A stretch of 64,000 nt of DNA from DASPWW01 sp963841715 (lineage in GTDB: Bacteria > Actinomycetota > Thermoleophilia > Solirubrobacterales > 70-9), in the NCBI GenBank assembly GCA_963841715.1, contig CAWJDP010000003.1, positions 1 to 64,000 on the forward strand, given 5' to 3'. A program made the position numbers and the translations under genes. Numbering within the stretch: the first letter of the stretch is position 1; each line of letters opens with the position of its first letter. A model generated the notes under the pieces. That model was not told the origin of the DNA. It did not search any database and saw only the letters and a program-made list of their open reading frames with translations. Shown here piece after piece: positions 44,140 through 52,242 of the stretch.

Positions 44140-45093
44140 CTAGAGGAACGCCGACCCGCGCGCGACGAGGTTCTCGTACAGCATCTCCTGGACCGTCTCG
44201 CGGACCCGCTCCGAGAGCTCGAACACGAGCCGGCGGTCCTCGGCGTCCTCGGGGCCATGGCCCGAGAGGTCGATCGGCTCGCCGAACTCCATCCGCCACT
44301 TCGACGGCAGCGGGACCAGCCCCAGCGGTCCGAGCAGCGGGAAGGTCGGCGTGATCGGGACGAACGGCGCTCCGATCAGCCGCGCCAGCGGGCCGCTCTC
44401 CGCGAGCTTCGGATAGATCTCCTCGGAGCCAACGATCGCGACCGGGACGATCGGCGAACGGGTGCGAAGCGCGACCTCGATAAACCCCCCGCGCCCGAAC
44501 CGCTGCAGGCGGTAGCGCTGCGAGAACGGCTTCCCGGTCCCCTTCACCCCCTCCGGGAACGCGATCACGAGCTGATCGCGTTCGAGCAGCGAGGTCGCGT
44601 TCTCGGGCTTCGCCGGGACGCCGCCGACGCGGCGCATGAACGCGCTCAGATAGGGGAGCACGAACGCCCAATCGAGAACCATGAACCGGGTCCAGCGGTG
44701 CGCGGGGTGCTGCTCGCGGATCGCGACCGCCGCCATCGAGGCGTCAAAGGGAAACAGCGAGCCGGCGTGGTTTGCGACGAGCAGCGCGCGGCCGGCGGCG
44801 GGGACGTTCTCGACCCCGGTCGCGTCGACCCGCCAGTAGCCGTCGAAGAGGAATTCGAACAGTGGGCGAACCGCCTCGGCGAACTGCTCGTCGAACCCCC
44901 AGGGATCCTCGGCGTACTCGCCGCGCAGCCGCCGAGCCGCGCCCTCGAACCGGGCCCGCAGCCGCGCCGGCAGCTCCGCCGCCGCGCGCTCGGCGGCGCC
45001 AACCGGATCGATCCCACCGTCGATCTCGGAGCGCATCAGGCGCAGGAAGTCGGAGAGGAGATCGGCGCCGCGGTCCGTCGGCTCAGCGGCCAC
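44140..45093 (-). CDS. PlsC-family lysophospholipid acyltransferase
   Basis: 317 residues. The acyltransferase core has ALLVANHAGSLFPFDASMAA (H-x4-D catalytic motif, here HAGSLFPFD with extra spacing), MRRVGGVPAKPENATSLLER and LVIAFPEGVKGTGKPFSQRY (the FPEG motif binding glycerol-3-phosphate), then SPIVPVAIVGSEEIYPKLAE. An N-terminal helical extension of about 90 residues precedes the core. This longer form is common in actinobacteria next to an SDR gene, as here (three bases apart). It is likely to acylate lysophosphatidic acid or a related lipid at the membrane. Confidence 0.85.
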   Translation of the reverse strand: MAAEPTDRGADLLSDFLRLMRSEIDGGIDPVGAAERAAAELPARLRARFEGAARRLRGEYAEDPWGFDEQFAEAVRPLFEFLFDGYWRVDATGVENVPAAGRALLVANHAGSLFPFDASMAAVAIREQHPAHRWTRFMVLDWAFVLPYLSAFMRRVGGVPAKPENATSLLERDQLVIAFPEGVKGTGKPFSQRYRLQRFGRGGFIEVALRTRSPIVPVAIVGSEEIYPKLAESGPLARLIGAPFVPITPTFPLLGPLGLVPLPSKWRMEFGEPIDLSGHGPEDAEDRRLVFELSERVRETVQEMLYENLVARGSAFL

Positions 45094-45096
45094 CGC

Positions 45097-46113
45097 TCAC
45101 CTCGGCGCCAGCCGGTCGGCAATCGTCCCGGGGCCCGGGACCGGGACGACCTGGCGGCTCCGCGCCGCGCGGGCGAAGTCCTCGATTGCGCCCGCGGCGT
45201 CGAAGATCGGCTCGTAGCCGAGCGTCTCCCGGAGCCGGGTGTTGTCGACCCCGCGCCCGTAGCGGAGCATCCGCACCCCGTCGTCGTATGCGCCGCCGAT
45301 CCCGAGCCGCCGCCCGAGCTCGATGAGCGCCGGGGAGAACAGCGGGTGCGGGACGCCGAACGTCGGCTTGGCCGCGATCCGCAGGATGTGGCTGAGCGAG
45401 ATCGCGCCCGAGGGCGCGACGTTGACGGCACCCCGCACGGGCTCGTGAACCGCGGCCTCGAGCGCCCCGGTCGCGTCGCGCGAATGCACGAATTGGAGCC
45501 GGGGGTCGAATCCGAGCTGGGTCGGGACGACCGGCAGCCGCAGGTAGCGGACCAGCGGCGTGTCGATGTCGGGGCCGATCTCGGGCTGGAAGCGGAGCAT
45601 GCACGCGGTCACGTCCGGGTGGCGGCGGGAGAAGTTCTCGAAGTAGCGCTCGAGCTCACCGACGTCGCGCTGGAAGCGGGTCTTGAGCGGATAGCGGCGC
45701 GTCATCTCCTCGGTGAAGAACAGCGGCGCCGCCCCCTCGCAGCCGTAGATCGCCGCCGAGCCGCGAACGACGACGCTGCGCAGCGAGGAGGTGCGCTCGC
45801 ACGCCGCGAGCAGCTGCAGGGCCCCGATCACGTTGATGTCGTGCAGCGAGTGGTCGGGCTTGCCGGGAGCCGGGTACCAGAGGAACCCGCAGTGGACGAC
45901 GGTGTCGGCGTCGGTACTCGGAAGCAGCCTCGAGAGCACCGGGCTTCTGACGTCGGCCTCGATGAACTCCGTTCGTTCGAGATCGCCGGCGGGAGGCTCG
46001 GTGTCAATCCCGGCGATGAACTCGACGCGGTCGTCGCGCTCCAGCCGCCGGGCAAGCTCGAGCGCCCAGTGGCTCGAGATCCCGGTGATGACGATCCGGC
46101 GGCGGCGCGCCAT
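45097..46113 (-). CDS. SDR-family NAD-dependent epimerase/dehydratase-like protein
   Basis: 338 residues. The N-terminal strand is RRRIVITGISSHWALELARR, where the usual GxxGxxG is altered to GISSHWA. IAGIDTEPPAGDLERTEFIE and VVHCGFLWYPAPGKP follow. The Ser/Tyr region reads VVVRGSAAIYGCEG, but the expected YxxxK is not evident; YPLKTRFQRDVGELERYF lies there instead. The protein may therefore bind a nucleotide without classical SDR catalysis. It forms an operon with the PlsC gene (three-base gap) and the coiled-coil gene upstream (two-base gap). Function not known. Confidence 0.75.
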   Translation of the reverse strand: MARRRRIVITGISSHWALELARRLERDDRVEFIAGIDTEPPAGDLERTEFIEADVRSPVLSRLLPSTDADTVVHCGFLWYPAPGKPDHSLHDINVIGALQLLAACERTSSLRSVVVRGSAAIYGCEGAAPLFFTEEMTRRYPLKTRFQRDVGELERYFENFSRRHPDVTACMLRFQPEIGPDIDTPLVRYLRLPVVPTQLGFDPRLQFVHSRDATGALEAAVHEPVRGAVNVAPSGAISLSHILRIAAKPTFGVPHPLFSPALIELGRRLGIGGAYDDGVRMLRYGRGVDNTRLRETLGYEPIFDAAGAIEDFARAARSRQVVPVPGPGTIADRLAPR

Positions 46114-46115
46114 CC

Positions 46116-46517
46116 CTAACCCTCGACTCCACCCTTACCCTTTGGCCCCTGCTCCGATTTCCCGAGCTCCGCCTCGATCTCGACGAGCCGGCCCTCGAGG
46201 CTCTCGATCCGGGCGGCGATCGCGCGCACATCCTCGCCGCGCGCGAGCCGCATCCCCTCGATCGCCTCGACGACCTTCGAGGTCAGCGCCGCCGAGGCCT
46301 CGCGCGCCTCCTGGCCGCGGCGCGACATCTCGCGGCGAGCTTCGTCCCCGCGCCGCGTGACCTGGTCGACGACCTCCGCCGCGCGCTCGCGAGTCCCGGC
46401 CGCCGACCCCGCGGTCGCCTCGAGGGTGCGCTCGATCGCCGTCCGCAGCGCCTCGGTGATCCCGCCGTCGTCGGCGGCGTCATCGGCGCCGTCATCGTTT
46501 TTGGACTGCTCTGCCAC
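46116..46517 (-). CDS. Coiled-coil protein, phasin-like
   Basis: 133 residues from GTG 46517. An acidic start (SKNDDGADDAADDGG) is followed by long amphipathic helices, RTAIERTLEATAGSAAGTRE and VVEAIEGMRLARGEDVRAIA, and a C-terminal heptad segment IAARIESLEGRLVEIEAELG. This is the pattern of phasin or polar coiled-coil proteins, but there is no diagnostic motif. A TAAGCT element nine bases upstream suggests leaderless transcription. A similar coiled-coil protein is encoded at 47286-47690 on the other side of the phosphorylase-like gene. Confidence 0.65.
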   Translation of the reverse strand: MAEQSKNDDGADDAADDGGITEALRTAIERTLEATAGSAAGTRERAAEVVDQVTRRGDEARREMSRRGQEAREASAALTSKVVEAIEGMRLARGEDVRAIAARIESLEGRLVEIEAELGKSEQGPKGKGGVEG

Positions 46518-46526
46518 GGCGAGAAC

Positions 46527-46532
46527 AGCTTA
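46527..46532 (-). promoter_or_regulatory. -10 hexamer TAAGCT, leaderless promoter of the coiled-coil gene at 46517
   Basis: TAAGCT, nine bases, GTG 46517 on the minus strand. It would drive the operon coiled coil-SDR-PlsC. Confidence 0.45.
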
Positions 46533-46580
46533 GGCTGCGGCACCCGCCGCCGTCGCCGGGGCCCCCCACCGGCGCTTGCG

Positions 46581-46586
46581 TATCCT
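46581..46586 (+). promoter_or_regulatory. -10 hexamer TATCCT, leaderless promoter of the phosphorylase-like gene
   Basis: TATCCT, seven bases, GTG 46594. It favours GTG 46594 over the upstream TTG 46576, which would place the hexamer inside the coding sequence. Confidence 0.55.
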
Positions 46587-46593
46587 CGCGCCG

Positions 46594-47319
46594 GTGCCAA
46601 TCCACCTGCGCCCGAGCGCGCCGATCGCCGCCGACGCTCTGCTCCCCGGCGACCCCGGGGCGGCGCTGGCACTCGCCCAGGAGATCCTCACCGAGCCGCG
46701 GATGAGCAACCACAGTCGCGGGCTCTGGGGCTACCACGGCCGCACGCCGGACGGGGGCGAGCTGACAATCCAGGCGACGGGCATCGGCGGGCCAAGCGCC
46801 GCGATCGTGCTGCACGAGCTCGCCGGGCTCGGGGTCGAGCGCGCGATCCGCGTCGGCGAATGCGAGGCGCTCGACCCCGGGCTCGAACCCGGCGCTGAGA
46901 TCGTCGCGTCCGCGGCGATCGCGATCGACCGCGGCGCGGAACCGCTCGAGCCCGAGCCGGGAATCGAGGCCGATCCCGAGCTCACGGCCGGGCTGTCCCG
47001 CGGGCTGGGGCCCGCCGCACCCACCGGGGCCGTGGCGAGCAGCGGCGACTTCTACGCGATGCCGATCCCGGGCCGGCTCGGTCCTGGAGCGCTCGCGTTC
47101 GACCTCGAGACCGCCGCCGTCCTGGCGACGGCGGACCGGCTCGGGATCCGAGCCGGGTGTGCGCTCGGCGTCGCCGGCGCCGCAGGTGCCCATCCCGATG
47201 CGATTGGGGACGGGGCGCGGGCCGACGACGACGCGCTCGCGGCGACGACGCTGCGGATCGGCCGCGTCGCGGCGGCGGCGCTCGCTCAGTCCCGCTCGGG
47301 GACCGGGAACCGGGCCTGA
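46594..47319 (+). CDS. Purine/uridine nucleoside phosphorylase-like protein (PNP_UDP_1 family)
   Basis: 241 residues. HLRPSAPIAADALLPGDPGA is the phosphate-binding N-terminal segment (GDPxR-like, here GDPGA without the Arg), and RMSNHSRGLWGYHGRTPDGG follows. TIQATGIGGPSAAIVLHELA and GVERAIRVGECEALDPGLEP are the conserved central part. SSGDFYAMPIPGR and LAFDLETAAVLATADRLGI correspond to the base and ribose site (usually DMEAA). The Gly replacing the Arg and the DLETAA change make activity uncertain. It would split nucleosides with phosphate in the cytoplasm. Convergent overlap of 34 bases with the gene at 47286. Confidence 0.75.
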   Translation: MPIHLRPSAPIAADALLPGDPGAALALAQEILTEPRMSNHSRGLWGYHGRTPDGGELTIQATGIGGPSAAIVLHELAGLGVERAIRVGECEALDPGLEPGAEIVASAAIAIDRGAEPLEPEPGIEADPELTAGLSRGLGPAAPTGAVASSGDFYAMPIPGRLGPGALAFDLETAAVLATADRLGIRAGCALGVAGAAGAHPDAIGDGARADDDALAATTLRIGRVAAAALAQSRSGTGNRA

Positions 47320-47690
47320 CCGGAGGAGACCTCGCCGCTCGAGCCGGAGGAGCCGACCTCCTTTGCGAGCTCGACGACGTCGGCGGCGATTCGGTCGAGC
47401 CGGTCCTCGACCGCCTCGAGCCGCTCGGAGAGCCCGCGGATGCGGCGCTCGAGCCGGTCGATGTCGGTCGCCGAGGGAAGGTTGAGCGCGCCGATCGCCT
47501 GGCGCTGCGCGTTCAGCGCCCGCTCGCCGGCGCCGAGAGCGGCGACGAGCGCCTGGTTGAAGACCGGGTTTTCGAGCAGGCCCTGGGCGACGTCCGCGAG
47601 CGCCTCCTCGCCCCGCTCGACGAATCCCTTATCCGGCTCCCGTGCCGACTCCGGCTGCGGCTTCCGCTCGGGCTGGTGCAGGCTTTCCAC
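47286..47690 (-). CDS. Coiled-coil protein, phasin-like
   Basis: 134 residues from GTG 47690, with AGGAG eight bases upstream. A charged N-terminus (LHQPERKPQPESAREPDKGF) leads into helices ALADVAQGLLENPVFNQALV and GERALNAQRQAIGALNLPS, then heptads DIDRLERRIRGLSERLEAVE. The part NxxLxxxLxxxxxxxxxxxAxxxxLNLP resembles poly(hydroxyalkanoate)-granule or phasin-like proteins of actinobacteria. No catalytic motif. Similar in design to the protein at 46116-46517, though I cannot show homology. The tail overlaps the convergent phosphorylase-like gene. Confidence 0.6.
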   Translation of the reverse strand: MESLHQPERKPQPESAREPDKGFVERGEEALADVAQGLLENPVFNQALVAALGAGERALNAQRQAIGALNLPSATDIDRLERRIRGLSERLEAVEDRLDRIAADVVELAKEVGSSGSSGEVSSGQARFPVPERD

Positions 47691-47920
47691 CCGGTCGACT
47701 CCTCTCGATCCTCGCGACTCGGCGGCCAGCGTAACAGGGGTCCGCGGCACCCTCCCGCTCCCTAACCCTTGAGCGCGAGTCGAGGCAGCGGCGTCGGTTC
47801 GTGCGCCGCCGCCGACGCGTCGCCGCGCGGGGTCGCCGGGCTCGCTGCTTGCGGTTCGGTCCGCAGCGTCGGGGTACGGTTCCAGTGGCGCGGAACGCGT
47901 CTCTTAAGGCCGGTTCAAGA

Positions 47921-47949
47921 TTGCATTGGTGTTATCGAACAAGTAGGTT
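47921..47949 (+). promoter_or_regulatory. Sigma-70-type promoter of the wall hydrolase gene
   Basis: TTGCAT (47921-47926), a 17-base spacer and TAGGTT (47944-47949). The predicted start is near 47956, giving a leader of about 70 bases that contains GAGGA-GAG-TCCTC, a small inverted repeat. This is the best -35/-10 pair in the window. Confidence 0.55.
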
Positions 47950-48027
47950 TCGCGTGCCTGCGGGCGGGTGGATCTCGACTATCGGGAGGAGAGTCCTCAC
48001 CCTCGTCGCGGGCAAGGACCGGCAAGG

Positions 48028-50547
48028 ATGAGACACAGGCTCTTGGTAACCCTTGGACTCGCCGTCCTGGCGGCGGTTTCGGTTGCCGGGGTCAGCGCCA
48101 GTGGCGCCTCGGTGCTCGGCAACGACGGGAGCGCGGTGACGATCCAGCTGCCCGGCGGTCAGAGCGTGACGCAGCTCCTGACCGGGCAGTGCCTCGACGG
48201 CAAGGACAACGACTCCGACGGCCTCATCGACCAGAACGACCCGAACTGCCTCCAGCCCCCGTTCAACAGCGAGAGCGGCACATCCGGCGGCGGCGGGACG
48301 ACGACCCCCGGGGGCACGACGACCAACCCCGGCACAACGACGACGACCCCCCCAGGCGGCACCTACAAGCCTCCGAGCGGCGGCGGCCATGGCGGGGGCC
48401 ATGGCGGCGGGAACGGGAACGGGAACGGTCACGGCCACGGCAACAACGGCGGCGGCGGCGTCCGCGCCGGTGGAAATCACATGCCGCACAAGCCGACCCG
48501 CAAGCCGGACGGCAAGCCGACTAACGCCAACCCCAGCCTCAGCGTAGGCGGCCTCGGCCCGGCCCCGATCGGGGTCCCGAACTTCATGATCGACCAGTTC
48601 ACGATCCCGCCGTTCCTGCTCCCGATCTATCAGGCCTGCGGAACCCAGTACGGGATCCCGTGGGAGGTGCTCGCGGGGATCAACAAGATCGAGACCGCGT
48701 TCGGGACCAACCTCAACGTCTCTTCGGCGGGCGCGGTCGGGTGGATGCAGTTCATCCCCTCGACCTGGAGGACGTACGGGGTCGACGCCAACAACGATGG
48801 CCGCAAGGACCCTTACAACCCGGTCGACGCGATCTGCGCCGCGGCCCGCTACCTGAAGGCAGCCGGCGGCGATAAGGACCTGCGAACCGCGATCCTGGCC
48901 TATAACCACGCCAACTGGTATGTCGACGAGGTCCTGCTCTACGCCCGTCAGTACGGCAAGCTGCCCGACGATCTCGTCGGCTCGCTGACCGGTCTCACCG
49001 AGGGCGACCGCTTCCCGGTTGCAGCGAAGTCGCGCTACGCCGACGACATCTCGGAGTCGGCGCTGGCGAAGAAGGCGAAGAAGCGCGGCGGCACCGGCAA
49101 CGTTGCCGACGTCGTCAGCTCGTCCTCGAACCGCACCGGGATCAACATCTACTCGAGGCGGAACGCCCCGGTCGTCGCGGTCAACGACGGCACGATCAAG
49201 GACATGGGCCACAGCAAGGCCCTGGGCAACTTCATCGTCCTCGAGGACAGCTACGGCAACCGCTTCACCTACGCGCAGCTCGGCAAGCTCGCGAAGGTCT
49301 ACCCGGTCCCGAAGCAGCACAAGCTGAAGGCGAGCGACTTCAAGCTCGTGACGCCGAACGACAAGAGCCCGAACGCGCCGGCGAGCAGGACGAGCACGAA
49401 CAGCAAGGGGGTCAAGCAGGCTCAGGAGTCGGAGTCGGCAGGCGGCAAGGGCGCGAAGGCGGCGGCGAAGCACGTCGCCGCGAAGCACCGCTCCGCGGCC
49501 AAGGGGAGCTCCGGCGGCGGCTCGTCGAGCTCGAACGCGGGCGCCTCGTCGCGGCTGCGGCTCTACGCGTTCCCGAGTCGCGCCCCCAAGGGCGCTCGCT
49601 CGGATCTCTCAGGCCAGCTCGACCAGGTGCTGGGCCAGCGGATGCCCGGCTACAACACGGTCCGCAACTACCTCGGCGACACCCTCGACCTGAACAAGAA
49701 GAACGCCGAGGCGAAGCCTCTGCGCAAGGGCGCGAGGGTCAGCGCCGGGACCGTCCTCGGTCGGATCGGCAAGACCGACAAGCTCGCCCCGCACCTCCAC
49801 TTCGAGATTCAGCCGGCCGGCAAGAAGTCCCCGAAGATCGACCCGAAGCCGATCCTCGACGGATGGCAGCTGCTCGAGTCGACGGCGATCTACCGCGCCA
49901 ACGGCAAGAATCCGTTCGCGGGCATCGACGTCGGCCAGGTGCTGCTGATGTCGCAGACCCAGCTCGAGAAGCGCGTCCTCTCCGACCCCGACCTCTCGAT
50001 CTACTCATGCGGCCGCAACGACATCCGCACCGGCCAGATCGACCGCCGGGTGCTGGCGACGATGGAGTACCTCGTCGCGAAGGGATACCGGCTCACGATC
50101 ACCTCGCTGAAGTGCGGCCACAGCTACCTGACGACCTCGGGCAACGTCTCCGAGCATACGACCGGGGACGCGATGGACATCGCCCAGGTGAACGGAATCC
50201 CGATCCTCGGGCACCAGGGCAAGGGGACGATCACCGAGGCCGTGATCAGGGACCTGCTCCAGCTTCAGGGCCCGATGCAGCCGCATCAGATCATCTCGCT
50301 GATGGACCTCGGCGGGCCGTCGTTCGCGCTCCCGGACCACTACGACCACATCCACGTCGGGTTCTACCCGCAGGCCGGCTCGAACGCAAAGCGCAAGCAG
50401 TTCTCGCAGGTCCTGAAGCCCGATCAGTGGAAGCGACTGATCAAGCGGATCTCCCAGATCCGCAACCCGAAGGTCCCGACGGGAACGTCGAAGTACGCGC
50501 TGCCGGCCGGCAAGTCGGGCAAGCACGGCGGCAAGTACGGCGACTAG
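48028..50547 (+). CDS. Secreted multidomain cell-wall hydrolase: lytic transglycosylase, split M23-like, M15-like
   Basis: 839 residues from ATG 48028. The signal peptide is RHRLLVTLGLAVLAAVSVAG. Residues about 55-190 are low-complexity Gly/Thr/Asn/His linker with a Ca-binding-like DGKDNDSDGLIDQNDPN. About 203-285 is a transglycosylase domain (PWEVLAGINKIETAFG with catalytic Glu, AGAVGWMQFIPSTWRTYG). About 371-430 and 564-595 are the two halves of an M23 domain separated by ~130 residues. The second half keeps HLHFEI, but the first zinc ligands (usual HxGxD) read RTGIN, so this domain is probably inactive. About 672-780 is M15-like, with SEHTTGDAMD and DHIHVGF intact. It should cleave peptidoglycan outside the membrane. 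Confidence 0.85.
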   Translation: MRHRLLVTLGLAVLAAVSVAGVSASGASVLGNDGSAVTIQLPGGQSVTQLLTGQCLDGKDNDSDGLIDQNDPNCLQPPFNSESGTSGGGGTTTPGGTTTNPGTTTTTPPGGTYKPPSGGGHGGGHGGGNGNGNGHGHGNNGGGGVRAGGNHMPHKPTRKPDGKPTNANPSLSVGGLGPAPIGVPNFMIDQFTIPPFLLPIYQACGTQYGIPWEVLAGINKIETAFGTNLNVSSAGAVGWMQFIPSTWRTYGVDANNDGRKDPYNPVDAICAAARYLKAAGGDKDLRTAILAYNHANWYVDEVLLYARQYGKLPDDLVGSLTGLTEGDRFPVAAKSRYADDISESALAKKAKKRGGTGNVADVVSSSSNRTGINIYSRRNAPVVAVNDGTIKDMGHSKALGNFIVLEDSYGNRFTYAQLGKLAKVYPVPKQHKLKASDFKLVTPNDKSPNAPASRTSTNSKGVKQAQESESAGGKGAKAAAKHVAAKHRSAAKGSSGGGSSSSNAGASSRLRLYAFPSRAPKGARSDLSGQLDQVLGQRMPGYNTVRNYLGDTLDLNKKNAEAKPLRKGARVSAGTVLGRIGKTDKLAPHLHFEIQPAGKKSPKIDPKPILDGWQLLESTAIYRANGKNPFAGIDVGQVLLMSQTQLEKRVLSDPDLSIYSCGRNDIRTGQIDRRVLATMEYLVAKGYRLTITSLKCGHSYLTTSGNVSEHTTGDAMDIAQVNGIPILGHQGKGTITEAVIRDLLQLQGPMQPHQIISLMDLGGPSFALPDHYDHIHVGFYPQAGSNAKRKQFSQVLKPDQWKRLIKRISQIRNPKVPTGTSKYALPAGKSGKHGGKYGD

Positions 50548-50550
50548 CCC

Positions 50551-51408
50551 CTGACCAGCCCGCACTTCCCCTTTGCGCAGCTCGACTTCCCCGGCGCGCT
50601 GGGGATCGCGGACGGCCGCTACCTGGTCCGCCGCGACGACGAGGCGAGCGAGGTCGTGATCGTCAACACGCTCGGCGCCGCCTCGCGGCACCGCTTCAGA
50701 GGACGCCGCGCGCGGCCGGTGAAGGGAGAGCCCGGGGCGGAGGAGCTCGAGCTGACGCGGATCACCGTCGTGCTCGCAAATGGGCTCCAGGGCACGGGCG
50801 AGGGCAAGCGCTGGCTGCAGCGCGTCGCCGCCGACTCCGACTCGATCGACGCGTTCCTCGCCGGCGCACTGCGGGTCGTCAACAAGGCCCTGCACGCCCA
50901 CCGGATCGCGACCCAGGACCCCTACATCCACGAGCTCGCGCCGGCGAAGGCGGCGGCGGCCCGGGTCGGATACGGGACCGGCGACGAGCTCGCCGACGGG
51001 CGCTGGAGCGAGGCGATCGAGGTCCCGCGCCGCGATCCGAAGCGCCGCCGGGCGGAGAGCCTGCGCCCCCAGGAGCGACTGGCGGCGGCGCTCGGGGGGC
51101 ACGAGCCCGTGACCGTGTACGAGACGATGCTGCTCCGGGGGCGCCTCGACCTCGACCAGGGGCGCGTCCGTGAGGCGGCGCTGCAGCTCCGAGTCGGCGT
51201 CGAGTCGCTGCTCGTCGAGCTGGCGCCGGACGCGGGCCCGGGCCAGGAGGAGGACCTGGCGAGGCTCGAGCAGGGCCGCGACGAGCTCGCCCGGGCGGCG
51301 AGCGCGGCGCTGCGCGGCGAGCTCGACGACGCGGCCGCGGCGCGGCTCGGCGAGCTGCTCGACGTCAGCGAGCGGGTCCTGCGCCGACGGCGGATCCTGA
51401 GCGAATAG
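50551..51408 (+). CDS. Conserved hypothetical protein (probable CTG start)
   Basis: About 285 residues. The frame follows the hydrolase stop after three bases, and the first readable sequence is HFPFAQLDFPGALGIADGRY, clearly structured, but the only initiator is CTG 50551. The first canonical start, GTG 50656, cuts off the first 35 residues. Further on are ELTRITVVLANGLQGTGEGK, a charged middle and a helical C-terminal half: RLAAALGGHEPVTVYETMLL, LQLRVGVESLLVELAPDAGP and LGELLDVSERVLRRRRIL. I recognise no domain. No signal peptide or membrane segment. Probably expressed with the upstream hydrolase or from its own promoter; role unknown. Confidence 0.6.
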   Translation: MTSPHFPFAQLDFPGALGIADGRYLVRRDDEASEVVIVNTLGAASRHRFRGRRARPVKGEPGAEELELTRITVVLANGLQGTGEGKRWLQRVAADSDSIDAFLAGALRVVNKALHAHRIATQDPYIHELAPAKAAAARVGYGTGDELADGRWSEAIEVPRRDPKRRRAESLRPQERLAAALGGHEPVTVYETMLLRGRLDLDQGRVREAALQLRVGVESLLVELAPDAGPGQEEDLARLEQGRDELARAASAALRGELDDAAAARLGELLDVSERVLRRRRILSE

Positions 51409-51471
51409 CCGGGAGCATGTCCCCAGCCGGGAGGCCGCCCTCGGACGCGAAGCGGAGGGGGCGGCCGTTGA

Positions 51472-52242
51472 TCAGATCGCGGCCAGAATGGCCGCGATCT
51501 CGTCGACGACGTCGCCGTCCATGCGCACGGCGGCGCGGTCGTCATACGGGGTCGGCCCCTGGGTGATCACCGCGACCTCGCCGCCGGCCGCGAGCGTGAG
51601 CTCGGGCAGCGCCGCCGCCGGGTGAACCTCGAGCGATGAGCCGACGCACAGCATCACGTCCGCCCCCGCCGCGAGCTGCTGGGCGTCCCTGATCGCGGCC
51701 TCCGGGAGCATCTCCCCGAACAGGACGACGTCGGGCTTGACATGACCCAGGCACATCGAGCACACCGCGACGCCGTCCTCGTCGAACAGCCCCTCGACCT
51801 CCTCCAGCGGCCAGCTGCCGCCGCAGCAGGTGCAGCTCGAGGTCGCGATCGAGCCGTGAACCTCGACCAGCCGCCGCGTCCCGGCCTTGCGGTGGAGGCG
51901 GTCGACGTTCTGGGTGATGACGCCGTCGAGCATTCCCCTGGCCTCAAGCTCGACTAGAGCCTCATGTGCGGGGTTCGGCTCGACATCGCGCAGCGACGCG
52001 AACCGCGGCCGGTAGAAGCTCCAGAACCTCGCCGGGTCGGAGCGAAAGGCGTCGATCGTCGCGACCTCCATCGGGTTGACGTTCTCCCAGATTCCCGTCC
52101 CGGGGGTGCGGAAGTCGGGGATTCCGGACGGCACCGAGATTCCGGCCCCGGTCAGCGCGACCGTGCTCGCGCTCCCCTTCAGAAGCTGAGCAAGCTCGAC
52201 CGCCTTCTGGGAAATCGTCGTCGGGGTCCCGCTAATCGTCAC
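51472..52242 (-). CDS. Sir2-family NAD-dependent protein deacylase
   Basis: 256 residues from GTG 52242, which overlaps the upstream TGA by four bases (GTGA). The sirtuin motifs are all present: VALTGAGISVPSGIPDFRTP (NAD pyrophosphate loop), DGVITQNVDRLHRKAG (TQNxDxLH), LVEVHGSI with the catalytic His, a zinc ribbon (CTCCGG and CSMCLG), KPDVVLFGEMLPEAA and DVMLCVGSSLEVHPAAALPE. It removes acyl groups from lysine in proteins. Coupling to the beta-oxidation gene upstream fits regulation of acyl-CoA enzymes, as seen for acyl-CoA synthetase in other bacteria; that is inference. Confidence 0.93.
   Translation of the reverse strand: MTISGTPTTISQKAVELAQLLKGSASTVALTGAGISVPSGIPDFRTPGTGIWENVNPMEVATIDAFRSDPARFWSFYRPRFASLRDVEPNPAHEALVELEARGMLDGVITQNVDRLHRKAGTRRLVEVHGSIATSSCTCCGGSWPLEEVEGLFDEDGVAVCSMCLGHVKPDVVLFGEMLPEAAIRDAQQLAAGADVMLCVGSSLEVHPAAALPELTLAAGGEVAVITQGPTPYDDRAAVRMDGDVVDEIAAILAAI

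Noticed and set aside
47956..48027. A c-di-AMP riboswitch in the leader of the wall hydrolase
   Set aside because: Such switches precede actinobacterial wall hydrolases, but the leader is only about 70 bases and lacks the conserved blocks.
48290..48470. A tandem DNA repeat or CRISPR-like array in the Gly/Thr/His-rich part of the wall hydrolase
   Set aside because: The bases encode a low-complexity linker without constant repeats and spacers.
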